Below, in pieces: positions 12,390 through 23,568 of a DNA stretch of 64,000 nt. The stretch's first letter is position 1. Each line of letters begins with the position of its first letter. The notes under the pieces are model-generated. The model ran no database searches. It was not told the origin of the DNA and saw nothing but the letters and a program-made list of their open reading frames with translations. A program made the translations under genes and the position numbers. The stretch is taken from the NCBI GenBank assembly GCA_036245805.1, contig BTRK01000005.1, positions 6,262,001 through 6,326,000 on the forward strand. Direction: 5' to 3'. This DNA comes from Pristionchus mayeri. Its lineage: Eukaryota > Nematoda > Chromadorea > Rhabditida > Neodiplogasteridae.

Positions 12390-13766
12390 ATGGACTTCTA
12401 CGACTGGATTTCGTGGACTCTCAGGACGATCGAATTGGCTCTTCTCATAACGGGGAATGTATTCATCTTCATCGCTGGTAGACGAATCGCGTTTGATCGT
12501 GTGCTGCATTCCGTGAGTTGGTTTGTGAAATTCTTGTACTTCAATCCAATATATGTATCCTTCAACGCCATAGAACGTCAACCTATTATTACTTCCCAGT
12601 TCGTTCAGAATAATATTTATGACCCTATTCACTCGAACATTTCTCCTGCTGATCGAGAGAGCTGTCGTAATAATTACTAGGACATTTATTTATGGACATA
12701 ATGCTTTGCCATTTCAGGTATATTTAATTTTGATTTTATTACACCATTTCACGATCTTCTCATAACATGTAATACATCACAAACAGATGGGAGGGACAGT
12801 TTAGAATGAGGAAATCATCGTAGATTATTGACGTTTATTTATGAGGGTACAGACAACACAATTCTCGAATGTCAGAGATACATTTCGATCGATCAAGTGT
12901 TCGTGGTTGGTCAGATGGGATTTTCACTGCTCGCTATATCACTAGAAAGAGTCACCGCTCTTCTCAATTGTCTACATCATCCCATTCGCATATGTCGCTT
13001 CGGGAATTGTATAGTATTCAAAAACTCATTAAATTTGCATTTAGTTTCAGACTGCATCGGTTGTCTTTTTCATAAGTAAAAGTCGGCTCAGAAATCGGCA
13101 TGTCCGAGGCCTTATCTTAGCTCAGAAATTCGCCTCAGTCGAGAGTATTCGGGTAATTTTCCGAGAGGTTTAATCAACTCAGCTAACTGTCTCAGGCCAT
13201 GAGTATATTCATTCCATCAGTCATGAATGATGTCGTTTGTTTTATCGTTCTGGTATGTTTTATTGCTACTATAAATACAACCGCTGCTCAACAGGTGGAG
13301 AGAGTGCATCATACATTAATAAGATATTCCCGAATTCCTGGTTCTACTTCATACCACTGAGAGGAACGACTAAAATCCAAATTTTCAGATTTGCCTCACA
13401 ATCTACTCAATGAACTTCACGCCATACCCGGTCGGAGAAGATCCAACCAAGCTCAGCCACGTTTATGATATGGTATGTAAATTAATATTAGTTTTGCAAG
13501 AATTTGTATGTTCATTATGCATGTTATATAATATCTCTGAGTAAACATTTCTAGAAAGCCATTTTTAAAGCAAACGCTAAAAAATCCTTACAATATTCCC
13601 GTTCCAGCTGGCGGCATATAAATCAGCATTCATACCATGTTTTATGTTCTATAAATACAAGAAAATCGATAAGAGACATGTGAATTCCGTGGAGGAGCAA
13701 AATCGATCATTCAGACATCATACGGAGATTTACTTTCGAGATTTGCACAACATTTGGAAAACATGA
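12390..13766 (+). CDS. SRE-class chemoreceptor, possibly damaged in the middle
   Basis: Nematode serpentine receptor, class epsilon. Exon 1 (12390-12512) encodes TM1 (ELALLITGNVFIFIAGRR). Exon 2 (12574-12717, acceptor ccatag) joins in phase and contains NVNLLLLPSSF and TFLLLIERAVVIITR. A third coding block (about 12847-12970) contains GFSLLAISLERVTALL, the ER-bearing TM3 signature. Directly after it the frame must shift by one base to read a TM4-like stretch (VYIIPFAYVASGIV), so this part is mutated, mis-sequenced or mis-spliced in my model. Later exons: about 13203-13291, 13388-13474 (PYPVGEDPTKLSHVYDM) and 13608-13766 (LAAYKSAFIPCFMFYKYKK ... YFRDLHNIW), the last giving the typical SRE tail with F..L...W. 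Two ER motifs may mean two fused or partial genes. Confidence 0.65.
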
Positions 13767-14307
13767 GGCGATTTTGAAATATATGCAAATTTCCAGTTTA
13801 AAACTCACAATGTATTCGGCGAGTAATGTGGCCGTTTCATAGATATATTATCTCATCGGTATTTGACACAAAATACATTTATTGTTTTATCAGAATTCAA
13901 TAGCGTCGCAGGTTTAAATTGTGAATAAACATGAGAACATTGCGAATATTATTTTGTGATGAATCTGGAAAAAAATTCTCCAAAAAAATATGATTTCGGA
14001 AAATAATTACTCTAAAATATGTTGTGCTGAGTTCGGGAAACAATTTCTCATTCGTGACTGCAGTGTTACTTTATGATAATGGAGTAATACAACACAGGGA
14101 ATGTGATCACATTGTCATATTCGGAAATTGTTCGGGGCAAGGGATTAGGGTTTCAATTTTCAGGTAATTTGGACCATTTTCGAATGTGTTTCAGGTGCGC
14201 TAAATAGCTGACAGGCTCAATGGATATGTCGCGCATCTGAAACATTAACTAAAATAAGAATAAATGACCGGAAAATTAAAACGCTAGAGATCTCAAGGAA
14301 TTTATTG
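13767..14307. other. Intergenic between SRE and scramblase 3' ends
   Basis: The 3' flanks of two converging genes. It contains a family 3 hairpin MITE at 14146-14290 and no exon I can support. Confidence 0.6.
14146..14290. mobile_element. Hairpin MITE, family 3, copy 2
   Basis: Starts TAgggtttcaattttcaggtaatttgg and ends gaccggaaaattaaaacgcTA. Inner arms are cgaatgtgtttcaggtgcgc / gcgcatctgaaacatta. It lies just beyond the scramblase stop codon. Confidence 0.65.
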
Positions 14308-17128
14308 TTAACTACTGCGATTATTGTTGTTTTGCGTGCTGGTCTTCATTTCGAATTCCAGGAAATCCTGAAAAAAATATTTTCGAAAATATAAAATAAT
14401 TTTAAAAAACAACAACTGACAATCATAATGCACGCTCCGATTATTGCCGCCTTCATGCGCACAGATAGATCGCGAGGGACTGAATATTAGCAAATTTACA
14501 TATTTCTAGTTATCAAATACATATTCGCATTGCTATATTCGTGTGTACTACTATGCATGCGAAATATGAAAAAAATATTCATAAAAAAGGCTCACAATCA
14601 ATATCGAATACATCCGCTTTCGAGTACGTTGACTGGATGTAACCGAGGTATCGGCGCTTTATTTGTCCCAGTATCGAGCCGGTCGACGCGGATTTCAACT
14701 TGAGTGAAGATTATAACTCCTTTTTTTAGGAAACAAGATTTGTTTACCGGAAAGTCAGCGTCGCTGCAGCAGCGTGAACAGCAGCACGGTCCGTCGATGG
14801 TGATGATCTACAATTTAAAATGACACAAATGAAATTGAAATTTTTATATTGAAAGCTCAACGAGCGCCAAAATGGGATTTCGAAAATTGTGTTAATAAGT
14901 GAGTAGGTGATGCTCACATCCTTATCTCGTTCGTCGGTGATTGTTAGTGCCGACGCGCAGCAGGCGCGACGAGTTCGGATCGCGCCGAACTAAAATATGC
15001 TATATGTTTACGAGCTCAAAGTTATTTTGCACTTCATAAATCAAAGAAAAGCTCACAACTTCGCCCGATCCCTCCACCGTACTGCGCCTCTTGCAGCCCT
15101 CGCAGCACGCGCAGCAACTGCATCTGCAGTACTGCAGGGGGCGAGTGATGGTGAAGGCCACCTGATTGCCACTGATGAAGATAATCTTTTGAATCTTTTC
15201 CCCGAAAAGGCTCAGAGATCTGAGCAACGGTTGCGTTTCAGCCTGATATTATGTTTTGGTGAAATAAGAAACTACGATTACGCCCACGAGAACACTTGAA
15301 ATTATATTGAAACAATTATCTTTGGCAACCTCAAATAGCCAACCTAAAATAGTTGTGCTATTTGTGTTTGAGAAAAAAAATCTCACCCGATTGTACCCGT
15401 CGAAGACTTTTATCCTATAGCCTCGATCGTGCCCCATCACTTGCGCTTGTACAAAGTCGGGATCCTAAATGATTGTTCATATTGTATTATTAATATCAAA
15501 TATTTTATTTTTAAAAAATAAAAAAAATACACATTATGTTAATTACCTCAACTGCTAAGAAGATCTGCTCGCCGGATGGCGTTTCGATCGCGTACCGATT
15601 TGGAATCTGCAGTAGAGTTTCAACAATCTTTCATTTCCTATTTTTAACTACGCAAATGTGCTTCACCACATGCTCATAAACGGTGGTCATCGTGATCGTG
15701 TGATGGTACAGCCGCTGCTGCTTGATAAAAATACAAATAAACACACACCTCAATCGTAGTGACGATCTCGATCAGCTCTTGCTTCTGTCTGATGATCACT
15801 TTGTCAAGTCCATGAAGGAATTCCAGCCCTGGCGGGCATCCGGGGATGCTGATTGTGGGGGGTGCGACCCATCGCACTTCTGAATCATGGTAATAGTGTA
15901 ATTGTGTGCACAGTATTTGCAATTGTCGAGATGGTAATAGGGGATATGCACGCTTCGTGCACAATTTATGAGCCTAAAACCGAATGTTGATACATTTTCT
16001 GATTAACATTTTGTGTAAAAGCTCACGTGGTTGGGGTGCGCCCGGCTGAATGACGATAGGCACGCCGGTCATGGAAGGTTGATACGAAGCATATGGTGCC
16101 TCGAATAAGTGGATTCGTTGCGGGATCATTATCTCTTGCACATTATTGGTTTGAAAAAAACCCCAGAGGTGTACGAGCAATACATGTTTCCATTTTTCTA
16201 TTTTATTGTACTGAATATGACTATAAGGTGTAGATTGGAAATATATCGTTCAACTTGAATCCCGTGATACTTGACATTTCGATTAGAGTGCATGCAAAAC
16301 TTAGAGGCGCAAATCACATCCTATATTAGTCACTAATTGGGCACCACGAGGAGAGCAATTCGCACAAAAACATCATTTCGTCTCCCAAGAGTGAAAGTAG
16401 AGTCATGCATCTCGGAAAGTCCAGTCCTATTTAACTAACTTTCTCATCCAAATTGAGTGGCGAAAGAGGGTGCGGAATGAAGATACGTGTGTACAAATTG
16501 CGGTACTAGGTCGGATGAGAACTCTTGCATCATGTCGCCCTTGATATATCAAATGACATCATAGTTCTCGTCCGGCATTGTGCATAAAATGTCGTACTCT
16601 CACTCACAGGTTGACCAGGCGGGATCACTTGCAGCGACGGCGCAGGTTGTGCATAACCGTAGGGCTGCTGAAAGATTAAAATATGTGTGTTTCGTTGCCC
16701 AGTTCAGCATCATCACTCATTCACGACGGGCTACGCTTATGAACAAGTGGTGAAACATTTCTGAAAAATAGATCACTCTCACATTGTAATATCATGACGT
16801 AGTAAACACTATTTAAAAGCCTCTATAAAATGGAAAGCTATCCTGAGTACATCTAATTCGTACCCTAATTATGTACATTTAGCCATATTTAACAATGATA
16901 TTATGCTGCGACATACCGGCTGTCCTGGCAGGTGCACCTGCTGTGGCGGTGGGGGCACGTATCCGTAGGGTATCTAAATTTTAAATTATTTTCAAAACAA
17001 CAAAAACATGATGATGTCATATAGCCACCCCTTAGTTTACATCTTGCCTGAGGAGCATTGGCAGATTGTGCGTAATCGGGCGGAGGCTCGGGAGCGCCCG
17101 GTTGCTTGAAAGCGTCGTTCTCTGCCAT
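14308..17128 (-). CDS. Phospholipid scramblase, 13 exons, 332 aa
   Basis: Member of the PLSCR/scrm family: membrane proteins that move phospholipids between leaflets when Ca2+ rises, linked to lipid exposure in dying cells. Exons on the minus strand, all in phase: 17128-17048, 16973-16917, 16667-16608, 16099-16027, 15879-15749, 15606-15547, 15464-15387, 15161-15057, 14989-14918, 14807-14748, 14698-14596, 14479-14421, 14367-14308. The first four give a Pro/Gln/Tyr-rich cytosolic tail (PYGYVPPPPQQ). Then come the family hallmarks: CPPGLEFLHGLDKVIIRQKQ, NRYAIETPSGEQIFLAVE, RPLQYCRCSCCACCEGC (Cys cluster, likely palmitoylated), DGPCCCSRCCSDADF, and the C-terminal membrane segment VRMKAAIIGACIMIDFLEFE. 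Vertebrate PLSCR1 is 318 aa, so this is full length. Intron 1 appears to use a GC donor (CAG|GCAAGA), since the GT alternative breaks the frame. C. elegans has several scrm paralogues; I cannot say which is closest. Confidence 0.93.
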
Positions 17129-18940
17129 CGGCGACTGTAATAATATGTTCTTGAATGCTGGATGATCGAAAATTGTTGAGCGGGAGTCCGCCTACGACGT
17201 TAGGTTATTGTGAAACGCAACTAGACATTAATCGAGCGAAATGCCATTTGCGCATAATAGCAAAACATTACGGATGCATCGCAGCGTCGGCTGCGTCTTT
17301 AAGCGATATTCACTTTTGCGGTATATTGGAACGAGTTTCAGGATGAAACATCCTCCGAAGTGAATGCAACCCCCGGCAAGACCATTGAGGTCAATAAAAT
17401 TTTCGGTTTCTTCATTCTCTACACTTTATCGCAAATCGACGGGTGGGGCGAGTGAGGGAAATGGAGAAACATAGATCCGAATTGCGAACTTTACAAGATA
17501 ATCCGATTGCAGAGAGAAATTCCGCATTATTGGCAAGGATCACCTTTGAAAAGATCACAGAGTGAGGATTAGATGCAGATATGAGTTAAATTTGACCTAG
17601 TTTTGCTTTTTTTTATTAGTTTTGATTAGAGCCTGAGGGGGCAAACGGGGATATGCATCATGTGAAATACTGACCAACAACTTATGTAGACACAAATATA
17701 CGAATCGAATTGTGTAAAATATGCGGTCTTTGATTGGCGGCGAATCTGATATCACTCCGAGAGCTGCCGCGCTTATAAGTGTAGTGCGAATTTCGCAAGA
17801 GTCCGATAAGCGACGAAACATTCGCGACATGGCTAGAGAGACAGAAAATCAAAGGAGCGAAGGAAGGGAGAAGGTATAGTTGCCATAGGATCCCCGTCGA
17901 GGTTTGTATGGCGTCTCCAAATCTCTCTCCCGAAATGGCTTTCTCTGAACACTCTCTCCAATTTCCATGCTTTCCTGTCCTTTCCTTTTCCTCATGCGGC
18001 GCTGAGCAATAGATTGCGAAAGGAGAGAGCGAGAAACGGAGAGATATATGAGGAAGTTAGGGACAACGAGGGAGAAAGAGAGGAGGGTAGAGGACGGCCG
18101 AAATGAGTCAGCACGCGAATATCAAACCAGCAGAGTGAAGCCAGCAGCGCGCTAGTGACCAGCATACGTGGGAATATGGCTATCAGAAAGCGCAAACGTT
18201 GTGCAAATAGTCTTCTCAGACTGCGTTTTGAAAAATATAATACATTGAAACTTGCCAGCGGTGACATGCCTGCCCGCACGTTCTTACAGAACGAAATAGT
18301 TAGCAAATGTATAACCTCGTGTGTTCGCTTCAACGAATTTCTTCATCCCGAACCGATTCATCATCGCCGAACAGTGATTCAAAAAACGCTTTGAAAAGTG
18401 AGCAAGGAACGATGACACAACAGGAAAGAAAAACAGCAATCCGAGATGAAAATGGGCACTGACTACACAGGTGCGGTGATGCGAACGGGTGAAATGACCA
18501 GGATGCCTAAACTTGCTTGAACTGCATTCCAAAAGCGACGATAAACGATTTAAAAAAGTAAGCCGAAAAGGGCACGTTCACAGACTGGGAAAGGAAAGCA
18601 GCAATCCGATTGTGAGATGAAATTGGGCACAGACGTGACGCCCCTGTTCAAATAGCAGAGGATCGATATAATTCGAGGAAGGAGACCCCCGGTGTTTTCA
18701 TTTATAGTTCCTACCATCTCAATCGGCATGAAAATTGTGTATGGAACTGCCAGAACTGCCAGACTGCTAGAGATATTTCTTGCTATGCGCTTTTGATTTT
18801 TTTTAAATTTTGAATTTTGAATTTTGAGCACAAATCGTTGACCAGTAGGGTTGGTTTCTTGATGCAAATTTCTGGCCGGCCAGCAAATGTGAATACATTC
18901 CGAGTCAAATAGCTGATGGGAGGTGAAATAACAATAACAT
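17129..18940. other. Intergenic; scramblase upstream region
   Basis: I see no exon with family motifs. It should contain the scramblase promoter but I cannot point to a defined element. A worn family 2 hairpin lies near 17404-17503 (tttcttcattctctacact ... gagggaaatggagaaa). Around 18200-18620 there are GAAAGGAAAG-type purine runs and partial direct repeats (aaggaaagcagcaatccgat at about 18591 against a similar string at about 18422). Confidence 0.5.
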
Positions 18941-20186
18941 ACATTGGGGTGTCCGGAAAGTTCGTATAATTTTTTGTTTTTATTTTTTATTCAATGCTTT
19001 ACAATTCTCAGTGACCAATGTATGCCCCCTTCTTTCTCACTACCTCCCTCCAGCGATTGGGCAGGGTCTCGATTCCTCTCTTCCAGAATGCGGGTTTCTT
19101 CGAGACCGCCCAGTTCACGAAAGCCCTCACAACTTCATCTCGATTCTTGAACTTCTTTCCTTTGCAGAAGTCAGAGAGAGAGCGGAAGCAGTGGTAGTCG
19201 CATGGGGAGAGATCCGGGGAACACGGTGGATGGGGAATCCTCTCGATCTTCAGCTCGTCCATTTTCTTCTGGGTGATCTTCGCTCGATGTGGGCGAGCAT
19301 TGTCCATCAGAAGAAGAATTTTGCCCTGGTTCAGGAGTCTGGGAGGGACTCTGATCGCGACATCTTCCAGTTGTTCAGAGAAGAGGTCGGCATTGATGCT
19401 GGTGCCAGGGGCGAGGATCTCCCAGTAGATGGGACCGAGCACTGAGAAGAAGAAGCAGAGGAGTTCCTTCTTTCCGTGCTCTTCCTTCTTCGGGACGGGC
19501 GTGGGCTTCTCATCTGCATCCACCCATTGCAGTCTCCTCACAGGGTTATCGTACGTGATCCACTTCTCATCTGTAGCGATGATGGAATTGACCCATCGAA
19601 GATTGGATCTACGATGGAGTAATTCCCGACAGACTTGAACACGATTTTTCAGCTGTTCGGGGGAGAGGTCATGGGGAATCACTTGTGGGAGTTTCGGCTT
19701 CTTCCCAGATCGATGGAGGATATCGGACACCGTTGATCTGGGAGTACCAGTATCCTTCTTCAACTCACGCACACTGGCCATGGGCTTGCGCTTCAGTATG
19801 CGGAGAACGAGAGGCTGATCGAGGGAGGGAGGGCATCCAGAGCGGGGTTGATCATCGAGACCACACTCCCCTTTCTTGAAGCGGGAGAACCACTTATAGC
19901 AGAAGGGTATGGAGGGGGCGTCAGCTCCTTCCGACTGGGCCAGGGCAGAGTGGGCCTCCTTCACGGATCGGCCAAGACGGTAGTAATGAAGTAAAACTGC
20001 TCGGAGGTAGAGATGGGAGTCCATCACAAGAATCAATGTAGCAACTAGGAGACTGATTAAATCCTCTCACTACTCAACGTCAGAATGATGCAATACATTG
20101 TTGACAAACAGATTGCGCAATCACTGCATTTGATCGCGAACTGACTTTTTTCCGAAGCATTATACGAACTTTCCGGACACCCCAAT
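18941..20186 (-). mobile_element. Mariner transposon, apparently intact
   Basis: Terminal inverted repeats ATTGGGGTGTCCGGAAAGTT, then CGTATAAT, at 18943 onward are matched by the right end ATTATACGAACTTTCCGGAC, then ACCCCAAT, up to about 20186. About 1.24 kb, normal for mariner. The transposase occupies most of it on the minus strand and is open. The exact end bases and the TA target duplication are unclear on the left (TACATTGG). Confidence 0.9.
19008..20036 (-). CDS. Mariner transposase, 342 aa
   Basis: Cut-and-paste DNA transposase of the Tc1/mariner superfamily, acting in the nucleus on its own terminal inverted repeats. The N-terminal half has the paired helix-turn-helix DNA-binding region (YKWFSRFKKGECGLDDQPRS, then RSTVSDILHRSGK). 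The catalytic domain shows the three acidic residues in mariner spacing: IATDEKWITYDNP, LLMDNARPHRAK and SPDLSPCDYHCF, i.e. a D,D34D-type triad. Length matches the family (about 345 aa). No stop or frameshift interrupts it. The methionine five residues in (MDSHLYLRAV, at 20024) looks like the natural start by family comparison. It may be active and could mobilise MITEs with matching ends, which is inference. Confidence 0.93.
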   Translation of the reverse strand: MILVMDSHLYLRAVLLHYYRLGRSVKEAHSALAQSEGADAPSIPFCYKWFSRFKKGECGLDDQPRSGCPPSLDQPLVLRILKRKPMASVRELKKDTGTPRSTVSDILHRSGKKPKLPQVIPHDLSPEQLKNRVQVCRELLHRRSNLRWVNSIIATDEKWITYDNPVRRLQWVDADEKPTPVPKKEEHGKKELLCFFFSVLGPIYWEILAPGTSINADLFSEQLEDVAIRVPPRLLNQGKILLLMDNARPHRAKITQKKMDELKIERIPHPPCSPDLSPCDYHCFRSLSDFCKGKKFKNRDEVVRAFVNWAVSKKPAFWKRGIETLPNRWREVVRKKGAYIGH

Positions 20187-21185
20187 AAATAACAGAGGTG
20201 AATGCGAAACAGATGTGAGCTAGCAAAAGAAACCATTAATTTTGGTTCAGAAGGCACGCGGTGTGTGCGTAGGCAGGGATGAAGCCTCAATAGCGGATTA
20301 TAAGTGGCTTCACAAGAATTTATTCCTCCACCTCCTCACTACGTAATAGAGTTCAAGAAACGATACCACGGTCTCTTCATTTTACACTCTCTCTCACCAC
20401 TGGACCGGTATAGAGAGAGTGGGAAATGAAGAGACGAGGGCCCGAATTACGAACTCTACTACGTAAATGGCGAGTGGAAGCAAAAATATACTGAAAAAAC
20501 GCAAATGATTGGCGAATGGCAACAATGTATCAAGTTAAAGTTGAGAAAAAAACATGTAACGATGTAGAGCAAATATCAAATTGATTCACGTATTGCGCTT
20601 TACATTTTTTATCTGCTCCAGGAAATAACCAGTTGCTTAGATAATGGGTGTGCGGGGATGAGAGACAATTAGAGACAATTTACGGAATCATTCAGCAAAT
20701 GGTAGCGATATGCGTACATGTTCTATCATACATATTTATATCAGTAAATACTTTTTGTGCTCTCACTTTTTGTTTCCCCTATGTCCTGCTTCATCCAAAT
20801 CACACAAATCTGGGATGTTCATGACTGGCGCCACACTATCATTGGTGAAAAAAAAACAAAAACAGAAAAAAAAACAAAAACAGAAAAAAAATAAAAAAAA
20901 AAAAAAAAAAAAAAAAACAAAAACAGAAAAAAAATAACAACAACGTACTTCAAAGTTCGTGGGAAGAATGACCAATGCGCAATTCGCTCCTTGTTGTACA
21001 TTTCGTCGCACATTTTTTATCTCCCTCTTTCCTTCTATCTCCCTCTTTTGAACTGCATTTGATTGTTTGAACTTCCTCTTCTTGAACAATACTGTGAAGT
21101 ATGAATTCAGATGTTCAGCGGCCCGATATTTTCGGTTGCCTCATAAACTGATGTTCGGAGATTTGCTGGAATGCTGCTACTTGGT
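20187..21185. other. Intergenic with one MITE and an A-rich repeat
   Basis: Contains a family 2 hairpin MITE (about 20347-20458) and an A-rich tract at about 20846-20935 made of AAAAACAG-like units and a long A run. The lysine- or phenylalanine-rich frames there are products of that repeat. Otherwise nothing recognisable. Confidence 0.6.
20347..20458. mobile_element. Hairpin MITE, family 2
   Basis: Opens TAgagttcaagaaacgatac; inner stem cttcattttacactctct / agagtgggaaatgaag around ggaccggta; closes gggcccgaattacgaactcTA, the clearest right end of the family. Confidence 0.65.
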
Positions 21186-22303
21186 AGCTTACATGGGACT
21201 GACCGGAACTCACATATCCCAATCGCCTTCAATGTTTTGTAGTGGAAAGGTACCCCGATAGGATTCTCAGAACCGTTTTCAAAAATTGCCCAATGTGTCT
21301 AGAACTTAAGATAATTAAGGTTAGGGAATTTCGATTTTGCGTTCGCAGTAATTGCCATTCAATTCTAACTCATCATTTACAACTGGCTCGGTGGTGTAGT
21401 GGCTGTGAGTTGAATTGCAATGTGGAGGTCGGTGGTTCGTATCCCCACGATGCATTTATTTTGAATTTTTATCACTTTGATCTTTGTACTATTTTTTGAA
21501 GGCTCTCTTTGCTTTGTATTGCCTTTTTGTATTGTTTTGAATCAAGAACATCTCAAAGTAACATCATGGATGCATGATTTATAAAGTATTGTTCGTTGTC
21601 ACCTACATGAGCGGGAGAACCATGGATAGCGTGTCAATTCGTAACTTCGAAAAATTTGATTTCAAAGAGAATTTGATTTCAAAGAGAAATCAAATTCGAC
21701 AAATAGAAGAAATTGAAACAGTGGAAGAGAAATAGAAGATAAATATCATCTACTCGAGCCTGCAAACAATGGAGCAGGACGAACTCCTACTCCCAATCAC
21801 ACCTTCTGCATTATTCATCAGGCATGCGCATGTGTGAAAATGTGTTACGAATTGGCACGCTATCCATGGCTCTCCCACTCATGTAGGTGACAACGAACAA
21901 TACGTTATAAATCATGCATCCATGATGTTACTTTGATATGTTCTTAATTCAAAACAATACAAGGGGCAATACAAAGCAAAGAGAGCGTTCAGAAAATAGT
22001 TCAAAGGTCAAAGTGATAAAAAATTCAAAATAGATGCCTCGTGGGGATACGAACCACCGACCCTCCAAAATGCTATTCAACTCACAGCCACTACACCACC
22101 AAGCCAGTTGGAAATGAGGAGTGAGAAATGAATGGCAATTACTGCGAACGCAAAATCGAAATTCCCTAACCTTAATAATCTTAAGTTCTAGACACATTGG
22201 CCAACTTTTGAAAACGGTTTTGAGAATCCTATCGCGGTACCTTTCCACTACAAAACATTGAAGGCGATTGGGATATGTGAGTTCCGGTTAGTCCCATGTT
22301 AGC
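21186..22303. mobile_element. Foldback element with inverted tRNA-like modules
   Basis: The left arm (about 21186-21640) and right arm (about 21870-22303) are inverted copies. The left has cttacatgggactgaccgga ... caatgttttgtagtggaaag; the right ends with the complement (ctttccactacaaaacattg ... ccggttagtcccatgttag). Each arm carries a Pol III-like module: A box TGGTGTAGTGG and B box GGTTCGTATCC (21384-21452 plus strand; about 22110-22035 minus strand). Arms of about 430 bp surround a centre of about 230 bp. No transposase is visible. An open frame in each arm (21242-21499 and 22248-21949) exists only because the arms are copies. Confidence 0.8.
21384..21452 (+). other. tRNA-like sequence (A and B boxes)
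   Basis: ggctcggtggtgtagtggct starts the module and ggtggttcgtatccccac ends it. The spacing suits a tRNA, but the acceptor and anticodon stems do not pair well. It is probably a tRNA-derived repeat module, not a working tRNA. Its inverted partner is at about 22110-22035. Confidence 0.55.
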
Positions 22304-22326
22304 AATATAATTTGGATCTGATACTC

Positions 22327-22768
22327 ATTAGACTAGACTTTGATAAACGAGAGGCGAGAGGCTCTCGGCGAGATCATTCCTCGAAACCCGCTCTCAGTGA
22401 ACGGGCAACTCTCGGAATGAATTACATTCGAGTTTCACTCTCGTCGAGAGCTCTCGCGAGACAGTCAAATTAGTTCGTCTCGGTGAGAGGGCGAGTGATC
22501 TCGCACGACTCGTTCATTTCTCCCTCTCGATGAGTTCAGAGTGGTTGGCTCACTCATCTCCGATCATATAATCGAGATATGGTTCACCAGTAATTGAAAT
22601 AACTTTTGTCAGCATCCAATACAACAACTCTAGCGAGAGCTCTTGCCTCTCGAGTGGGAGGGGAAATTATATCTCATTCGAGACGACCGAATTGAGAGTG
22701 ATCTCGACCAAGAATGGAAGGTCTGTTTCACGAGAGATCTCTCGTTTGGCAAAATTTACTTTAGACTA
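22327..22768. mobile_element. CTCTCG-rich inverted-repeat element
   Basis: Ends are tagactagactttgataaac, then gagag, and the inverted ctctcgtttggcaaaatttactttagacta. The interior is dense in CTCTCG / CGAGAG words on both strands, so it can fold on itself many times. About 440 bp, non-coding; probably a MITE. Confidence 0.55.
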
Positions 22769-23568
22769 CACCGTCGACACCAGATAATGACTGAGACAAA
22801 GTATTAAAAGTATTATATGAAAATCACTATGCTTCGACTACAGATCTCGACCATCAATGTCTCACGCTCATGCCTTTGCTAAACACTCAGGAATCTCAGC
22901 GGAACAAACCATACAATTTTCCATGAGAATCTACACCTGAAGGGAAATCGAACGAAGCGGAGAGAGACCTTCGATTCTTAATAGGCTAAAAAAGAAAACA
23001 AAGTGCGACAATAAAACATAACTGCTATTGGACGGCTATATTTAGAATAACTCTGTTTTCTTATGCCGTGAATTTTGAATGCATAGAGTGATCAAGGGAA
23101 GCACCTTGGATTATATACCGATATCCCTCATGGAAGCACACCTCAGATTGTTAATGTCCGAAATAGAGAAAAGCTCTCAAAATATTATTAAGACATCTAG
23201 ATACATTACTGTCCAAGTCGAGTGCATATTCAAGACTAACAAGCATACTGGTTGTTTATTTAGTTCCACATTTTCTGAATCATATCAAAGTGGTATTCGT
23301 ATTCACGGGCGTTCACTGAAGCCCGGTCATTAACCTGCTCGTTTGCCGCTGGCCTGTAATATCATAAAAAATGTAGCAACATTGAGACGTCTAACCATAG
23401 TCGACCAGTCATCATGCGCGCGTTCTTTCTCAATCGAGGATGCTTGAAAATTAGCCAGCACAGGAGAAATATCGACGATAGAGTGGAACTCTGAATCAAA
23501 TTCCCCCGAATTTTCAGACCTATTTCATCAAAAATGGACATCAGTACATGCATTCGAGCAGGATTCGT
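22769..23568. other. Intergenic
   Basis: About 800 bases without a supported gene or repeat. Open frames at 23079-23333 (+) and 23553-23362 (-) have no splice context or motifs. Confidence 0.5.

Noticed and set aside
19011..19445. Plus-strand frame of 144 residues
   Set aside because: It is antisense to the mariner transposase.
20710..21089. Lys-rich and Phe-rich open frames
   Set aside because: They come from the A-rich AAAAACAG repeat and have no other coding sign.
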